Source: TCS55 sp045569055
GTDB lineage: Bacteria; Fidelibacterota; Marinisomatia; Marinisomatales; TCS55
Assembly: GCA_045569055.1 (NCBI GenBank)
Contig: JBJKZT010000013.1
Span: forward strand, 124,001 to 188,000
DNA length: 64,000 bases
Direction: 5' to 3'
In this document: piece after piece, positions 1 to 7,850 of the stretch
Numbering within the stretch: the first letter of the stretch is position 1
Layout: the number at the start of each line of letters is the position of its first letter
Notes under the pieces: generated by a model
What the model saw: the letters and a program-made list of their open reading frames with translations, nothing else
The model's database searches: none
Told to the model about the DNA's origin: nothing
Made by a program: the position numbers and the translations under genes

Positions 1-400
1 ACCCCACCAGTTAGCATTTAAAATAAACTTGGTATGGTTTAAAAAATATATAGCTGTTAGTGCAATAGTTATATATCTGGATAAATATAGAATGAAAAAC
101 CAACCCGGGAATCTACCAACTAGTGTTAAATATGAAGAAACTGAAAGGATACAAGCAAAGTCTGCAATGGGATCAATCCATTTTCCAAAAATGTGTTACT
201 TCTTGTGCCTGTCTTGCAAACCAACCATCTAAGGTATCCGAAAGTACTGCTATAATAATTAAACTAAATGTTATATAACCTAAACTAGGGTCACGTAAGG
301 TATAAACTATTGGCACTGCTAAAACAGCCCTTCCAAGGCTAATCATATTTGCGAAGGTAAGTATTTTAGTTGGATCAGTAATCTTTGCTTTAATTGGCAT
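1..400 (-). pseudogene. CDP-alcohol phosphatidyltransferase, frameshifted and truncated at window edge
   Basis: Membrane enzyme of phospholipid synthesis, of the PgsA/PssA superfamily, which transfers a phosphatidyl group from CDP-diacylglycerol to an alcohol. The N-terminal frame (400 down to 173) ends just after the first half of the CAP signature, DG-x2-AR. If one A is dropped from the 5-A run at 187-191 (plus strand), the frame continues open to base 1 and restores the full DG-x2-AR-x8-G-x3-D-x3-D motif, with HFGKWIDPIAD across the join, followed by hydrophobic segments. That exact restoration makes the frameshift call strong. The ATG at 400 overlaps the stop of the upstream ABC ATPase gene by 11 nt. 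The C-terminus lies outside the window. Whether it makes phosphatidylglycerophosphate or another lipid cannot be told. Confidence 0.82.
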
Positions 401-1703
401 TTATCAAAACTTTTTTATTATTAATAATCGATTGTTTATCTAAATCATATATTTGATCGCAATGAGCCATAACAAATGGCATATCATGTGAAATTAAAAT
501 AAGATGCTTATGTTTTAAAGTTTCAAGGAAAATTTTGCTCAAAACTTTTTTTTGTTCCCAACCAAATCCAAAGGTTGGTTCATCTAATATTAAAAGATCA
601 TAATTACAATGAGATAAAATAATTATCAATGACATTCGTAAGGTTGACCATGAAATATCTAAAGCAGATTTATTCTTAATTATTTCCCAGTTGATTTGAT
701 GAGAATTAAGCTGCTTTATACATTTTTTTACTAATCTTGGATGTAATTTTTCTTCTTTAACTAATAGAGAAACAAAGGAATCAAGAGAATTTGGACCTAG
801 AATTCTTTCTGGGAACTGGTCAAGCAAAGCGATGGAGGGTTTAACACCGTCAATTAAAATTTTAATTGAGCCATTTGAAGGTTTGAGTGTGCCTGCTAAT
901 AATTGAGAAAGCGTTGTTTTACCTATTCCATTTTTACCAGCTAAGGCAATACTTCTCGCAGAGTTAATATTGCTATTCCAATTTTCGATTAATGGTGTTT
1001 TTTTATCAAAGTAGAATGATAAGTTTTCCACATTTAAAGACATATTCCCTTTTCGAGAAGAAAAACTATAATTATTATTAATTTCAATATTTTTTACTTG
1101 GACAAAATCAGATAACGAAATTAACCAATTTGATTTACTGAAAATAAAATCTGAAATATCAGATGTAAACCATAATATAGTCTTTTGATTTGTTATTTCT
1201 TTTTTCATCCACTTTACCCAAGTCGACTTAATATCTGCATTCATAAATGATAAACCATCATCAATTAAAATAAGTTCAGGCTTCATACTAAAAGCTGTAA
1301 CTAAGTTTAGCATCTCCATCTCGCCGCCACTTAAGGTTGATGGATGTCTATCCCAATCATTAATAAATGTCAAATTTGATTTTATCTTCTTTATTTTTTT
1401 TTGTAACAAAATAGTATCATTGAAACTAGACTCTAGTCCAAAAGATAATTCTAATGATAATTTATGAGACAATATTTGATTTTCAGGGTTTTGAAAAACT
1501 ATTTGAAAAGATTCAGGCATATTTAAATCAACAACTTTAAAAAAATCATTATTAAAAGTATTTAAATTTACAAGGCTACGAATTAAGTGCGTTTTTCCAC
1601 TACCACTTTCACCATAAATAATGTTTAAACCAGAAGGCATACTAATTGGCTTTGTTCTTGGAAATTTTTTGTAGTCTAAACTGAAATTAACAGGATTAAT
1701 CAT
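390..1703 (-). CDS. Tandem ABC ATPase, ECF/CbiO-like, two nucleotide-binding domains in one chain
   Basis: 437 aa with two complete ATP-binding cassettes. Domain 1 has Walker A GESGSGKT (31-38), Q-loop FQNPENQ, signature LSGGE (124-128) and Walker B LILID (144-148), but Asp replaces the usual catalytic Glu and there is no H-loop His. Domain 2 has Walker A GKNGIGKTT (about 256-264), Walker B LLILDEP (370-376) and H-loop ISHD (His405), but its signature is degenerate (SWSTL). This predicts one active and one degenerate composite ATP site. The fused layout resembles ATPases of energy-coupling-factor vitamin/metal transporters (known family trait), yet no EcfT or S-component is in the window. The gene overlaps the waaA-like stop by 8 nt and the phosphatidyltransferase start by 11 nt, so it is co-translated with envelope genes. 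Substrate unknown. Confidence 0.75.
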   Translation of the reverse strand: MINPVNFSLDYKKFPRTKPISMPSGLNIIYGESGSGKTHLIRSLVNLNTFNNDFFKVVDLNMPESFQIVFQNPENQILSHKLSLELSFGLESSFNDTILLQKKIKKIKSNLTFINDWDRHPSTLSGGEMEMLNLVTAFSMKPELILIDDGLSFMNADIKSTWVKWMKKEITNQKTILWFTSDISDFIFSKSNWLISLSDFVQVKNIEINNNYSFSSRKGNMSLNVENLSFYFDKKTPLIENWNSNINSARSIALAGKNGIGKTTLSQLLAGTLKPSNGSIKILIDGVKPSIALLDQFPERILGPNSLDSFVSLLVKEEKLHPRLVKKCIKQLNSHQINWEIIKNKSALDISWSTLRMSLIIILSHCNYDLLILDEPTFGFGWEQKKVLSKIFLETLKHKHLILISHDMPFVMAHCDQIYDLDKQSIINNKKVLINAN

Positions 1704-2970
1704 GGATAATATTTCTAACTACTCTTGTTGCAGAGCCTAAATTTCGATGTATTACGTTGGTTGAAGCATAACTTGCTGTAAAAAACTTATCATTATCATG
1801 AAAAAGCTTTTTAACTCCCAAATATAGATCAGTACCAGAATCAATTTTAAATCCACCCCCATCTTTAATGAGTTCTTCTGCTTCTTGTGAATTACTATAT
1901 CTTGGACCAAAAAATATTGGTAATCTTGCAATTGCTGGTTCCATAACGTTATGTATGCCAGTAGAGAAGCCTCCACCAATATATGCTATCTGTCCAAACC
2001 AATATAACTGGGCTAGTTGACCAATAGTATCAACTAAACAAACTTTAGCATTTAAGTTATTAGGAGTGGTTTGACTAAGGCGTTCAACTGAAAAGTTTTT
2101 TGATTTAAAAAAGCTTTCTGCATTATCTAAATAACGACTTTTAGGATCATGATACGTCCATATTAAAGATAAATCTTCTAACTCATTCATTAAACTAACA
2201 ATTGAATCAATGATAATATTTTCATCTTCAGCGTGAATACTTCCGACCAATAATGTTTTTGGTCTTTTTAAAACTGATTTAGTACGTTTTATAGTAAAAT
2301 TATCAGATTTTAATTTTACTTCATCATAACGAGGATTTCCTAAAACACGTAAAATTGGCTTTGTTGATTTTTTTAATATTGATGAAATTAGTTTATTATC
2401 AGATTCTGAAATAGTATAAATTGCTGAAAAACTCCCATATACATCTTTATAGAAATTTTTAATAAATGTAGAGAATTTTGATGTATTAATTGAAAATCTT
2501 GCTGCAAATAACGTAGTATGGATATCTAAACTATTGGCTCTCCAAATTAAATTTGGCCAAACATCATAGGCAGCTATAATTAACTTTTTTGGATTAATAA
2601 TTTTTAGACACTTGTTAATTGTCCAATAAAAATCGAATGGTAAATAAACTTTACAATCAATATGTATATCCTCTACATGATTAAATCCAGATGGTGAAAA
2701 AAAACTGACAATTGATTTTGAGGAAGGTTCAACCTCTTTTAGTCCTGCAAGAACTGGCTTTATTTGTTCATATTCTCCTAGTGATGCAGCATGAAACCAA
2801 TAAATACTATTAGATGAACCAACTTCATTCATAAAGTTTTTTAGTTTTTTAATAGTATTTAATCTTCCTAAATAGCCTTCTCTTATTTTTTTATTAAAAA
2901 AACTTGCAATTAATATTAAAAGAAATACTAAAGGATATAGAATTATATTATATAATATCATCCAAAACAT
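1696..2970 (-). CDS. waaA: 3-deoxy-D-manno-octulosonic acid (Kdo) transferase
   Basis: Transfers Kdo from CMP-Kdo to lipid A precursor at the inner face of the cytoplasmic membrane. 424 aa, matching the usual family length of about 420-430. It begins with a hydrophobic membrane anchor (about 5-23), followed by the conserved N-terminal part with HAASLGEYEQ around residue 60, where the Glu is the expected catalytic base. The C-terminal GT-B half contains the nucleotide-sugar region with YIGGGF and HNVMEP. Its ATG abuts the stop of the upstream GT9 gene (they share base 2970). Together with that gene it indicates an LPS core. Mono- versus bifunctional activity cannot be judged. Confidence 0.93.
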   Translation of the reverse strand: MFWMILYNIILYPLVFLLILIASFFNKKIREGYLGRLNTIKKLKNFMNEVGSSNSIYWFHAASLGEYEQIKPVLAGLKEVEPSSKSIVSFFSPSGFNHVEDIHIDCKVYLPFDFYWTINKCLKIINPKKLIIAAYDVWPNLIWRANSLDIHTTLFAARFSINTSKFSTFIKNFYKDVYGSFSAIYTISESDNKLISSILKKSTKPILRVLGNPRYDEVKLKSDNFTIKRTKSVLKRPKTLLVGSIHAEDENIIIDSIVSLMNELEDLSLIWTYHDPKSRYLDNAESFFKSKNFSVERLSQTTPNNLNAKVCLVDTIGQLAQLYWFGQIAYIGGGFSTGIHNVMEPAIARLPIFFGPRYSNSQEAEELIKDGGGFKIDSGTDLYLGVKKLFHDNDKFFTASYASTNVIHRNLGSATRVVRNIIHD

Positions 2971-3995
2971 TATTGCATTATTCCATTAACAGCATTCATT
3001 ACAGTTTCAATATTAATATTTGTCATGCAATATTGTTCATTTCTAAAGCAAGGTATACTTCCATTCTGTGAACAAGGACGACACCATAAATTTTTATCTT
3101 CGACTATAATAGATTTTTCATTAAAAAGACCAGCACCTGTTTCCATAGTTGTTGGTCCTAAAATTGATATTGTTGGAATATCTAATGCTTCAGCTGCATG
3201 AACTAAACCCGTATCACCCCCTATTACAAATTTAGATTGACTAATAATTGCAATTGATTGTCTTAAACTAGTTTTTCCATGTAGATCTACTAATACTTCA
3301 CCCAAAACATTTTTTATTTTTTCACAAATAGTATCAGTAGAACTCCCAATTAAAATCGGGCATAAATCATAGTTTTTAATACATTTTTCTATCACTGATA
3401 TATATCTATCAAAAAGCCAAGATTTTTGAGGCCAGGCAGCTCCAGGCAATATAGAAAAATAAGGCTTGTTTGCAACATTTGATTGAATAAATAAATTTGA
3501 ATTAGTCATTTCTTCTTTTGTTATAACCAATTTTGTTTTTGATGGCGTTAATTTTTCATTAGATAAATCATCTAATATTTCATTCATCCATATCCTAACC
3601 GAAAAGTTTTTAGGAAAATGGTTCAAATGCAAAGCAAAATTTTTAAATCTATTCCATCTAGGCTTTCTTATAAAATGCTTATTTGAATTTTTAATAAACC
3701 TTCTAATAATTTTTGATCTTGTAGTATTGTGCATATCTAGAACTAAATCATAGTTTAAATCATTCATTTTAATGGCAATATTTTTTAAATCTTTATAATT
3801 AGATTTAATATCAACTTCATGAATTGTATTAATGTAAGGATGTTCTAAAAGTATGGAAGAATATTTTGATAAGGTCATATAATCTATACGACTTTTAGGA
3901 AATTTTTTCTTGAGAGTTCCTATGACTGAAGTTGTTTGAACAATATCACCAATAGAACTAAATCTTAGGACCAATATAGTCCTTGGATAAATCAC
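2970..3995 (-). CDS. Glycosyltransferase family 9, heptosyltransferase-like
   Basis: 341 aa GT-B enzyme of the ADP-heptose:LPS heptosyltransferase family. It opens with RFSSIGDIVQTT, the typical N-terminal acceptor loop, and carries GGDTGLVHAAEAL and ILGPTT near the C-terminus, the classic nucleotide-sugar site of GT9. A Cys-rich tail (CRPCSQNG, then two more Cys) is common in family members. It probably adds a sugar to the inner LPS core next to the Kdo added by the adjacent enzyme. It starts 4 nt after the polyprenyl synthase stop. WaaF and WaaC types cannot be separated by eye. Confidence 0.87.
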   Translation of the reverse strand: MIYPRTILVLRFSSIGDIVQTTSVIGTLKKKFPKSRIDYMTLSKYSSILLEHPYINTIHEVDIKSNYKDLKNIAIKMNDLNYDLVLDMHNTTRSKIIRRFIKNSNKHFIRKPRWNRFKNFALHLNHFPKNFSVRIWMNEILDDLSNEKLTPSKTKLVITKEEMTNSNLFIQSNVANKPYFSILPGAAWPQKSWLFDRYISVIEKCIKNYDLCPILIGSSTDTICEKIKNVLGEVLVDLHGKTSLRQSIAIISQSKFVIGGDTGLVHAAEALDIPTISILGPTTMETGAGLFNEKSIIVEDKNLWCRPCSQNGSIPCFRNEQYCMTNINIETVMNAVNGIMQ

Positions 3996-3999
3996 TAAA

Positions 4000-4989
4000 C
4001 TAGCCTGTACGTTTTGTATTAAAACTAATTAAGTCAACCATTGACCGCTTGTAAGGAGAATCTGGATAGATAGAGATAGCATCAAATGCTTGCTCATTAA
4101 GTTCATTAATTTTTTGCTCAGCATAATTAAAACCACCAGCATTATTAACAATTTCATTTAAATTATTTATATCTTTATTTGTTTTTTTCTTTAACCCTAA
4201 TATTTTTTTCAACTTTCTTAATTGTGGTTTATTAATTTGTTCATAGGTATGAATTAATGGTAAAGTGACCATATTACGTTTTAAATCAGCTCCAATATCT
4301 TTTCCAGTTTGTTTTTCATTACCAAGCAAATCAAATAAATCATCTTTTATTTGAAATGCCATTCCTAATTTTGTTCCATAAGTGATCATCGCTTTTCTAT
4401 CTTTATCTTTTCCAGTTGACGTTATTGCACCTAATTCACAACTTGTAGATATCAATGATGCAGTTTTTTTATAGATCATCTCATAGTATACTTTTTCAGT
4501 CATTGAACGAGTTAAAGACTTTTCTATCTGTAAAATTTCACCAGCAGCAAGTTTTTCAGCAGTGTCAGCAATTAATTGCAAAGCTGCAAAATCTTTTAAT
4601 CCAACCATATTTATTAATGCTTTACTGAGAATAAAATCTCCCATGAGTACTGAAATTTTATTTTTCCAAATACGGTTAATTGAAAGAAATCCACGACGTT
4701 TTTCAGCTTCATCAACTACATCATCATGAATCAGTGTGGCTATATGAAGTAATTCAATCATCGCAGCAGCTTTATAGCTATTTAAGGTTGGTTGTCCGCA
4801 TACTCTTGAAGCTAAAATTGTTAAAACTGGACGAATGTATTTACCTTTATGGCGAATTATATATTTACCAACTAAATTTATTAATCTAACTTCAGAATGA
4901 AGAGCTTCTTTAAACTCTTTTTCAAATAATTTAATATCATCAAAGATTGGATCAATTATAAGCTTCAGTGATTTTTTATCTTTATTCAT
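4000..4989 (-). CDS. Trans-polyprenyl diphosphate synthase (IspB-like)
   Basis: 329 aa all-alpha prenyltransferase that condenses isopentenyl diphosphate onto an allylic primer, probably to make the side chain of a respiratory quinone. The first Asp-rich motif, HDDVVDEAEKRRG, and the second, FQIKDDLFDLLG, are intact and bind Mg-diphosphate. The residue upstream of the first motif (LIHDD) is small, which fits long-chain products such as octaprenyl or heptaprenyl rather than farnesyl diphosphate; that chain-length reading is inference. It lies 10 nt after tatC in the operon. The 1-deoxyxylulose-pathway gene ispG is elsewhere in the window (27879-28952). Confidence 0.88.
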   Translation of the reverse strand: MNKDKKSLKLIIDPIFDDIKLFEKEFKEALHSEVRLINLVGKYIIRHKGKYIRPVLTILASRVCGQPTLNSYKAAAMIELLHIATLIHDDVVDEAEKRRGFLSINRIWKNKISVLMGDFILSKALINMVGLKDFAALQLIADTAEKLAAGEILQIEKSLTRSMTEKVYYEMIYKKTASLISTSCELGAITSTGKDKDRKAMITYGTKLGMAFQIKDDLFDLLGNEKQTGKDIGADLKRNMVTLPLIHTYEQINKPQLRKLKKILGLKKKTNKDINNLNEIVNNAGGFNYAEQKINELNEQAFDAISIYPDSPYKRSMVDLISFNTKRTG

Positions 4990-4999
4990 TATTATGAAA

Positions 5000-5728
5000 T
5001 TAATTACTTTTTCTACGATTTACTAACCAACTCACACCTATGCTAATTTCATAAAGCAACATTAATGGAATAGACATTAAAATCAAGCTAACTGGATCTG
5101 GTGGGGTTATAAATGCACTAATCACTAGAATCACTACTAAAGCATGTCTCCTATAATGAGACATGAATGCAGGAGTTAATAGACCGAAAATTGATAAAAT
5201 AAAGACTAAGACTGGTAATTCAAAAATTAACCCACTTCCCATCATTAACCATGTTATGAAATTAAAATAATAATTAATTGAAAAATTATTTTCAATTTTA
5301 TCCATTCCAACGGAAGTGAAAAAGTCTAAAGAAAACGGAATTATTACAGTATAAGCAAAAGTAAGACCTATTAAAAATGATAAATATGTAAAAATAATTA
5401 ACGGGGCTACATACTTTCGTTCATTCATATATAAACCAGGTGAAATAAACTGCCAAATTTGAAAAGTAAGGACTGGAATTGCTAAGACAATACCTCCAAC
5501 TAGTGCAATTCCCCATTTAATCATAAACATTCCTTGTACTTTTAAAACTTGGAGATCCATTGGATATTTTAAGTTTTGAGTAGGTTTAATTAAAAACTCT
5601 ATCAGTGAATCAATAAAGAAAAATGTTATAATTGCTCCAATTAATACTGATATTAATGACTTTACTAAACGCCACCTTAATTCCTCTAAGTGCTCTAAAA
5701 AAGGCATTGATTGGTGATTATTAGACAT
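5000..5728 (-). CDS. tatC: Twin-arginine translocase subunit TatC
   Basis: Inner-membrane receptor of the Tat system, which exports folded proteins bearing RR signal peptides. From ATG at 5728 the product is 242 aa with the hallmark FLEHLEELRWRL at the N-terminus and six hydrophobic segments, including the conserved FQIWQFISPGLY-x-NERK loop. The ATG at 5728 is preferred over the TTG 12 nt upstream because GAGG sits about 6 nt before it and the protein then begins MSNNHQSMPFLEHLEELR. This ATG overlaps the restored meaB reading frame (stop at 5721) by 8 nt, implying coupling. No tatA is in the window. Candidate Tat substrates here include the class V aminotransferase at 57895-59142. Confidence 0.94.
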   Translation of the reverse strand: MSNNHQSMPFLEHLEELRWRLVKSLISVLIGAIITFFFIDSLIEFLIKPTQNLKYPMDLQVLKVQGMFMIKWGIALVGGIVLAIPVLTFQIWQFISPGLYMNERKYVAPLIIFTYLSFLIGLTFAYTVIIPFSLDFFTSVGMDKIENNFSINYYFNFITWLMMGSGLIFELPVLVFILSIFGLLTPAFMSHYRRHALVVILVISAFITPPDPVSLILMSIPLMLLYEISIGVSWLVNRRKSN

Positions 5729-6663
5729 TTTTATCCTCAAATAATTTTTTCATAACTTCATAATGAGAAACTTTAATTGAGTTTATATTATTTATTGATC
5801 TTTTTAACTCATCTATTTTTTTCTTAGTCCAAAAATCACTTAGAAGACGCTCTTGAACTAATTGAAGAATTCTATTTTTATGTCTTTCTAATTTTTTGTT
5901 GTTAAATAAGCCATTTTTTTTGCATTAAATCCACGGTCTCATTTAATCCATTATAGAAATTATCTATACCATCTCCATTATTTGCAGAAGTACTAAAGAC
6001 TGGTGGGATTAAATCATCTTTTTTTGAGAATGAATGTAAAGTTGAAGCTAAGGTTTGAGCTAATCGATCAGAACCATCTCGGTCACTTTTATTGATTACA
6101 AAAATATCTGCAATTTCTATGAGTCCAGCTTTCATAAGTTGTACTTCATCTCCAGACTCAGGTACTAACACTACTACTGTTAAATCAACCGCTTTAGATA
6201 CATCAAGTTCTCCTTGACCAACGCCAACTGTCTCATATATAATTATATCTTTGCCACTAGCAGCTAATACATCACCAACTTCTTGTGCATTTTTTGTTAA
6301 GCCACCTAAATCACCATGAGATCCCATACTCCTTATGAAGACATTGTCATTAAATAAATATTTATTCATTCTTACCCGATCACCAAGTAGTGCTCCACCT
6401 GTAAAAGGACTAGTTGGATCAACAGCAATGACACCAATACTTTTTTTATCATTTAGAAAATATTTAATAATTTGATTGGTAAGTGTACTTTTTCCCGCCC
6501 CTGGTGGACCAGTCACACCGATTCTCAAAGAATCATTGCTTAAAGCATGTATTTCATTATAAAATTTGTCATTTAGATTGTTTGTTGATTCAACCATAGA
6601 AATAACACGAGAGAGTGTTAAATGATCGTTTGATCTTATTAGATCAATTGTTTTAGAGTTCAT
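5721..6663 (-). pseudogene. meaB: MeaB/ArgK methylmalonyl-CoA mutase-associated GTPase, frameshifted
   Basis: G3E-family P-loop GTPase that protects and loads methylmalonyl-CoA mutase with adenosylcobalamin. The uninterrupted frame (6663-5902, 253 aa) has Walker A GPPGAGKST and ends at MQKKWLI, shorter than the usual 310-340 aa. Dropping one A from the 8-A run at 5914-5921 continues the protein as MQKNGLFNNKKLERHKN and on to a stop at 5721, giving about 313 aa with the expected C-terminal helical dimerisation region (RILQLVQERLLSDFW). The restored end overlaps tatC by 8 nt, which supports it. Either a consensus error or a slippage site explains this. No mutase gene is in the window. Confidence 0.85.
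5914..5921 (-). other. Homopolymer (A8 on minus strand) at the meaB frame break
   Basis: Eight consecutive A on the coding strand, exactly where the MeaB similarity moves to the next frame. Removing one A joins the two halves. A run this long is a known weak spot for sequencing and also for transcriptional slippage, so both readings stay open. Confidence 0.8.
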
Positions 6664-6680
6664 AGTATTTGATTAAAAAC

Positions 6681-7362
6681 TTAAGAAAAAGCTGAGCGAA
6701 AAGAGTCAAAATTAAATATGGTCAATACTCTATTTTCTTTCATAATTAAAGATTTTTCTTCTAATAATTTTAAAGTTCTTGATACAGTTTCTCGTGAAGT
6801 ACCAGCCATATTAGCAATATCTTGCTGATATGGAAGATCCTTAATAAAAACATTTCCTTGCTTAATTGTGCCTGATTCTTCAGCTAGCCTTATTAAAGTT
6901 ATTCCTATTCGTTGTTCAGAATCACTCAAAGATAAACTTTCAATTTGTTGATCACTTTTACGTAAACGAATTGCTAACTCTTCTAATAAAGAGATTGCAA
7001 TCCTAGGGTAAGATTCTAGACAGTCAAGAAAATCTCTTCTTGATAAGGTAAGCATAAGCGCTTTTTCATTAGCAACAATATTAGCAGATCTTCCAGCACC
7101 ATCTAAAAGGGACATTTCTCCAAAAAAATCACTTTCACCTAAAATAGCAAGGATAACTTCTCTACCATCATTGCTTAAGCGTGTAACTTTGACAGCACCA
7201 CTTGTAATAATGAAAAAAGACTCTCCATGACTTTCTTCTAAAAGTATCATTTTACCTTTATCATACTCACGAGGAATCATTTTTGTAGCAATTTTTTGTT
7301 AAATCTGAGTCTGATAAATCAGAAAATATAGGGACATTCCTTAAATGGTCAACTTTATTCAT
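6681..7362 (-). pseudogene. Crp/Fnr-family transcription regulator, frameshifted near the N-terminus
   Basis: Cyclic-nucleotide-binding fold plus winged helix-turn-helix. The uninterrupted frame starts only at ATG 7280 (199 aa), but another frame upstream, from ATG 7362, encodes MNKVDHLRNVPIFSDLSDSD, the usual first helix of this family. Dropping one A from the 6-A run at 7292-7297 joins them through LTKIATKMIPREYDKG to give about 226 aa, the normal length. The sensor part includes GEMSLLDGAGRSA and the DNA-recognition helix is in MAGTSRETVSRTLKLLEE. No FNR-like Cys cluster is seen at the N-terminus, so O2 sensing through Fe-S is unlikely. It is the first gene of the meaB-tatC-waaA run and may regulate it. 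The ligand is unknown. Confidence 0.85.
7292..7297 (-). other. Homopolymer (A6 on minus strand) at the crp/fnr frame break
   Basis: Six A on the coding strand between LTK and IATK of the regulator. Deleting one joins the canonical N-terminus to the rest. A stop (TAA) lies directly upstream in the downstream frame, so ATG 7280 is otherwise the only start. Confidence 0.75.
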
Positions 7363-7554
7363 ATATCTAAGATACTATAATTAATAGGTCAGAAGAAAAA
7401 CCATTATATTATTGCAATTATTTTTATTAAATCTTGACAAAAGTCACAGTTTTATAAAAATAACATATTTTATTTCTTAGTATTTCTTATTGGTATAGTT
7501 TAATAAAAAAGGATAAATTATCAGGCTAAATTTAAATATTATTTAAGGAATTTA
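7363..7554. promoter_or_regulatory. Divergent promoter region between crp/fnr gene and rpsT
   Basis: 192-base AT-rich gap between divergent genes. On the minus strand TATAAT occurs at 7408-7403, with a weak TTTAAT 17 nt upstream, 41 nt before the restored ATG at 7362. On the plus strand TTGACA (7434-7439) lies upstream of the AT-rich TATAAAAATAACAT (7453-7466), about 115 nt before rpsT; the spacing to a good -10 is not ideal. Both are by-eye candidates. The rpsT start is preceded by AAGGAA at about 7546-7551. Confidence 0.35.
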
Positions 7555-7812
7555 ATGGATCGACATCCACAACAAATAAAACGTGAGCGACAAGATAAAA
7601 AAAGACATGAAATAAATGTTGCTAAAAACTCTGATTTAAAAACTGCTATTAAACGTGTTCTTGAATCAACTGACGCAGATAAAGCTAAAGTACTTTATAC
7701 AACTGCTGTTAGTACAATAGATAAAATGGTGAGCAAGGGTAATTTAAAGAAAAATACTGCAGCTCGCAGAAAATCTCAAATCACAAGACATCTTAATTCT
7801 CTATCTGCTTAA
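7555..7812 (+). CDS. rpsT: 30S ribosomal protein S20
   Basis: 85 aa, very basic, binds the 5' domain of 16S rRNA during small-subunit assembly. It shows the family pattern: QIKRERQDKKRHEINVAKNS at the start, a central helix with TAIKRVLE, and KGNLKKNTAARRKSQITRHL near the end. The length fits the family (85-90 aa). It stands alone between the divergent regulator gene and convergent guaB. The start Met is followed by DRHPQQ rather than the more common MANHKS-type start, but no other ATG fits. Confidence 0.95.
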   Translation: MDRHPQQIKRERQDKKRHEINVAKNSDLKTAIKRVLESTDADKAKVLYTTAVSTIDKMVSKGNLKKNTAARRKSQITRHLNSLSA

Positions 7813-7850
7813 AAAAATTAATTAAGAATAACTTTTAATTATTTTAATTA

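Noticed and set aside
29..232. Plus-strand ORF at the window start
   Set aside because: It lies antisense to the frameshifted phosphatidyltransferase, whose restored frame has a full motif; no ribosome site or family pattern on the plus strand.
5902..5929. The apparent MeaB stop as the genuine C-terminus
   Set aside because: The next-frame sequence matches the expected C-terminal helices and overlaps tatC, so the short end is better explained by a frame break.
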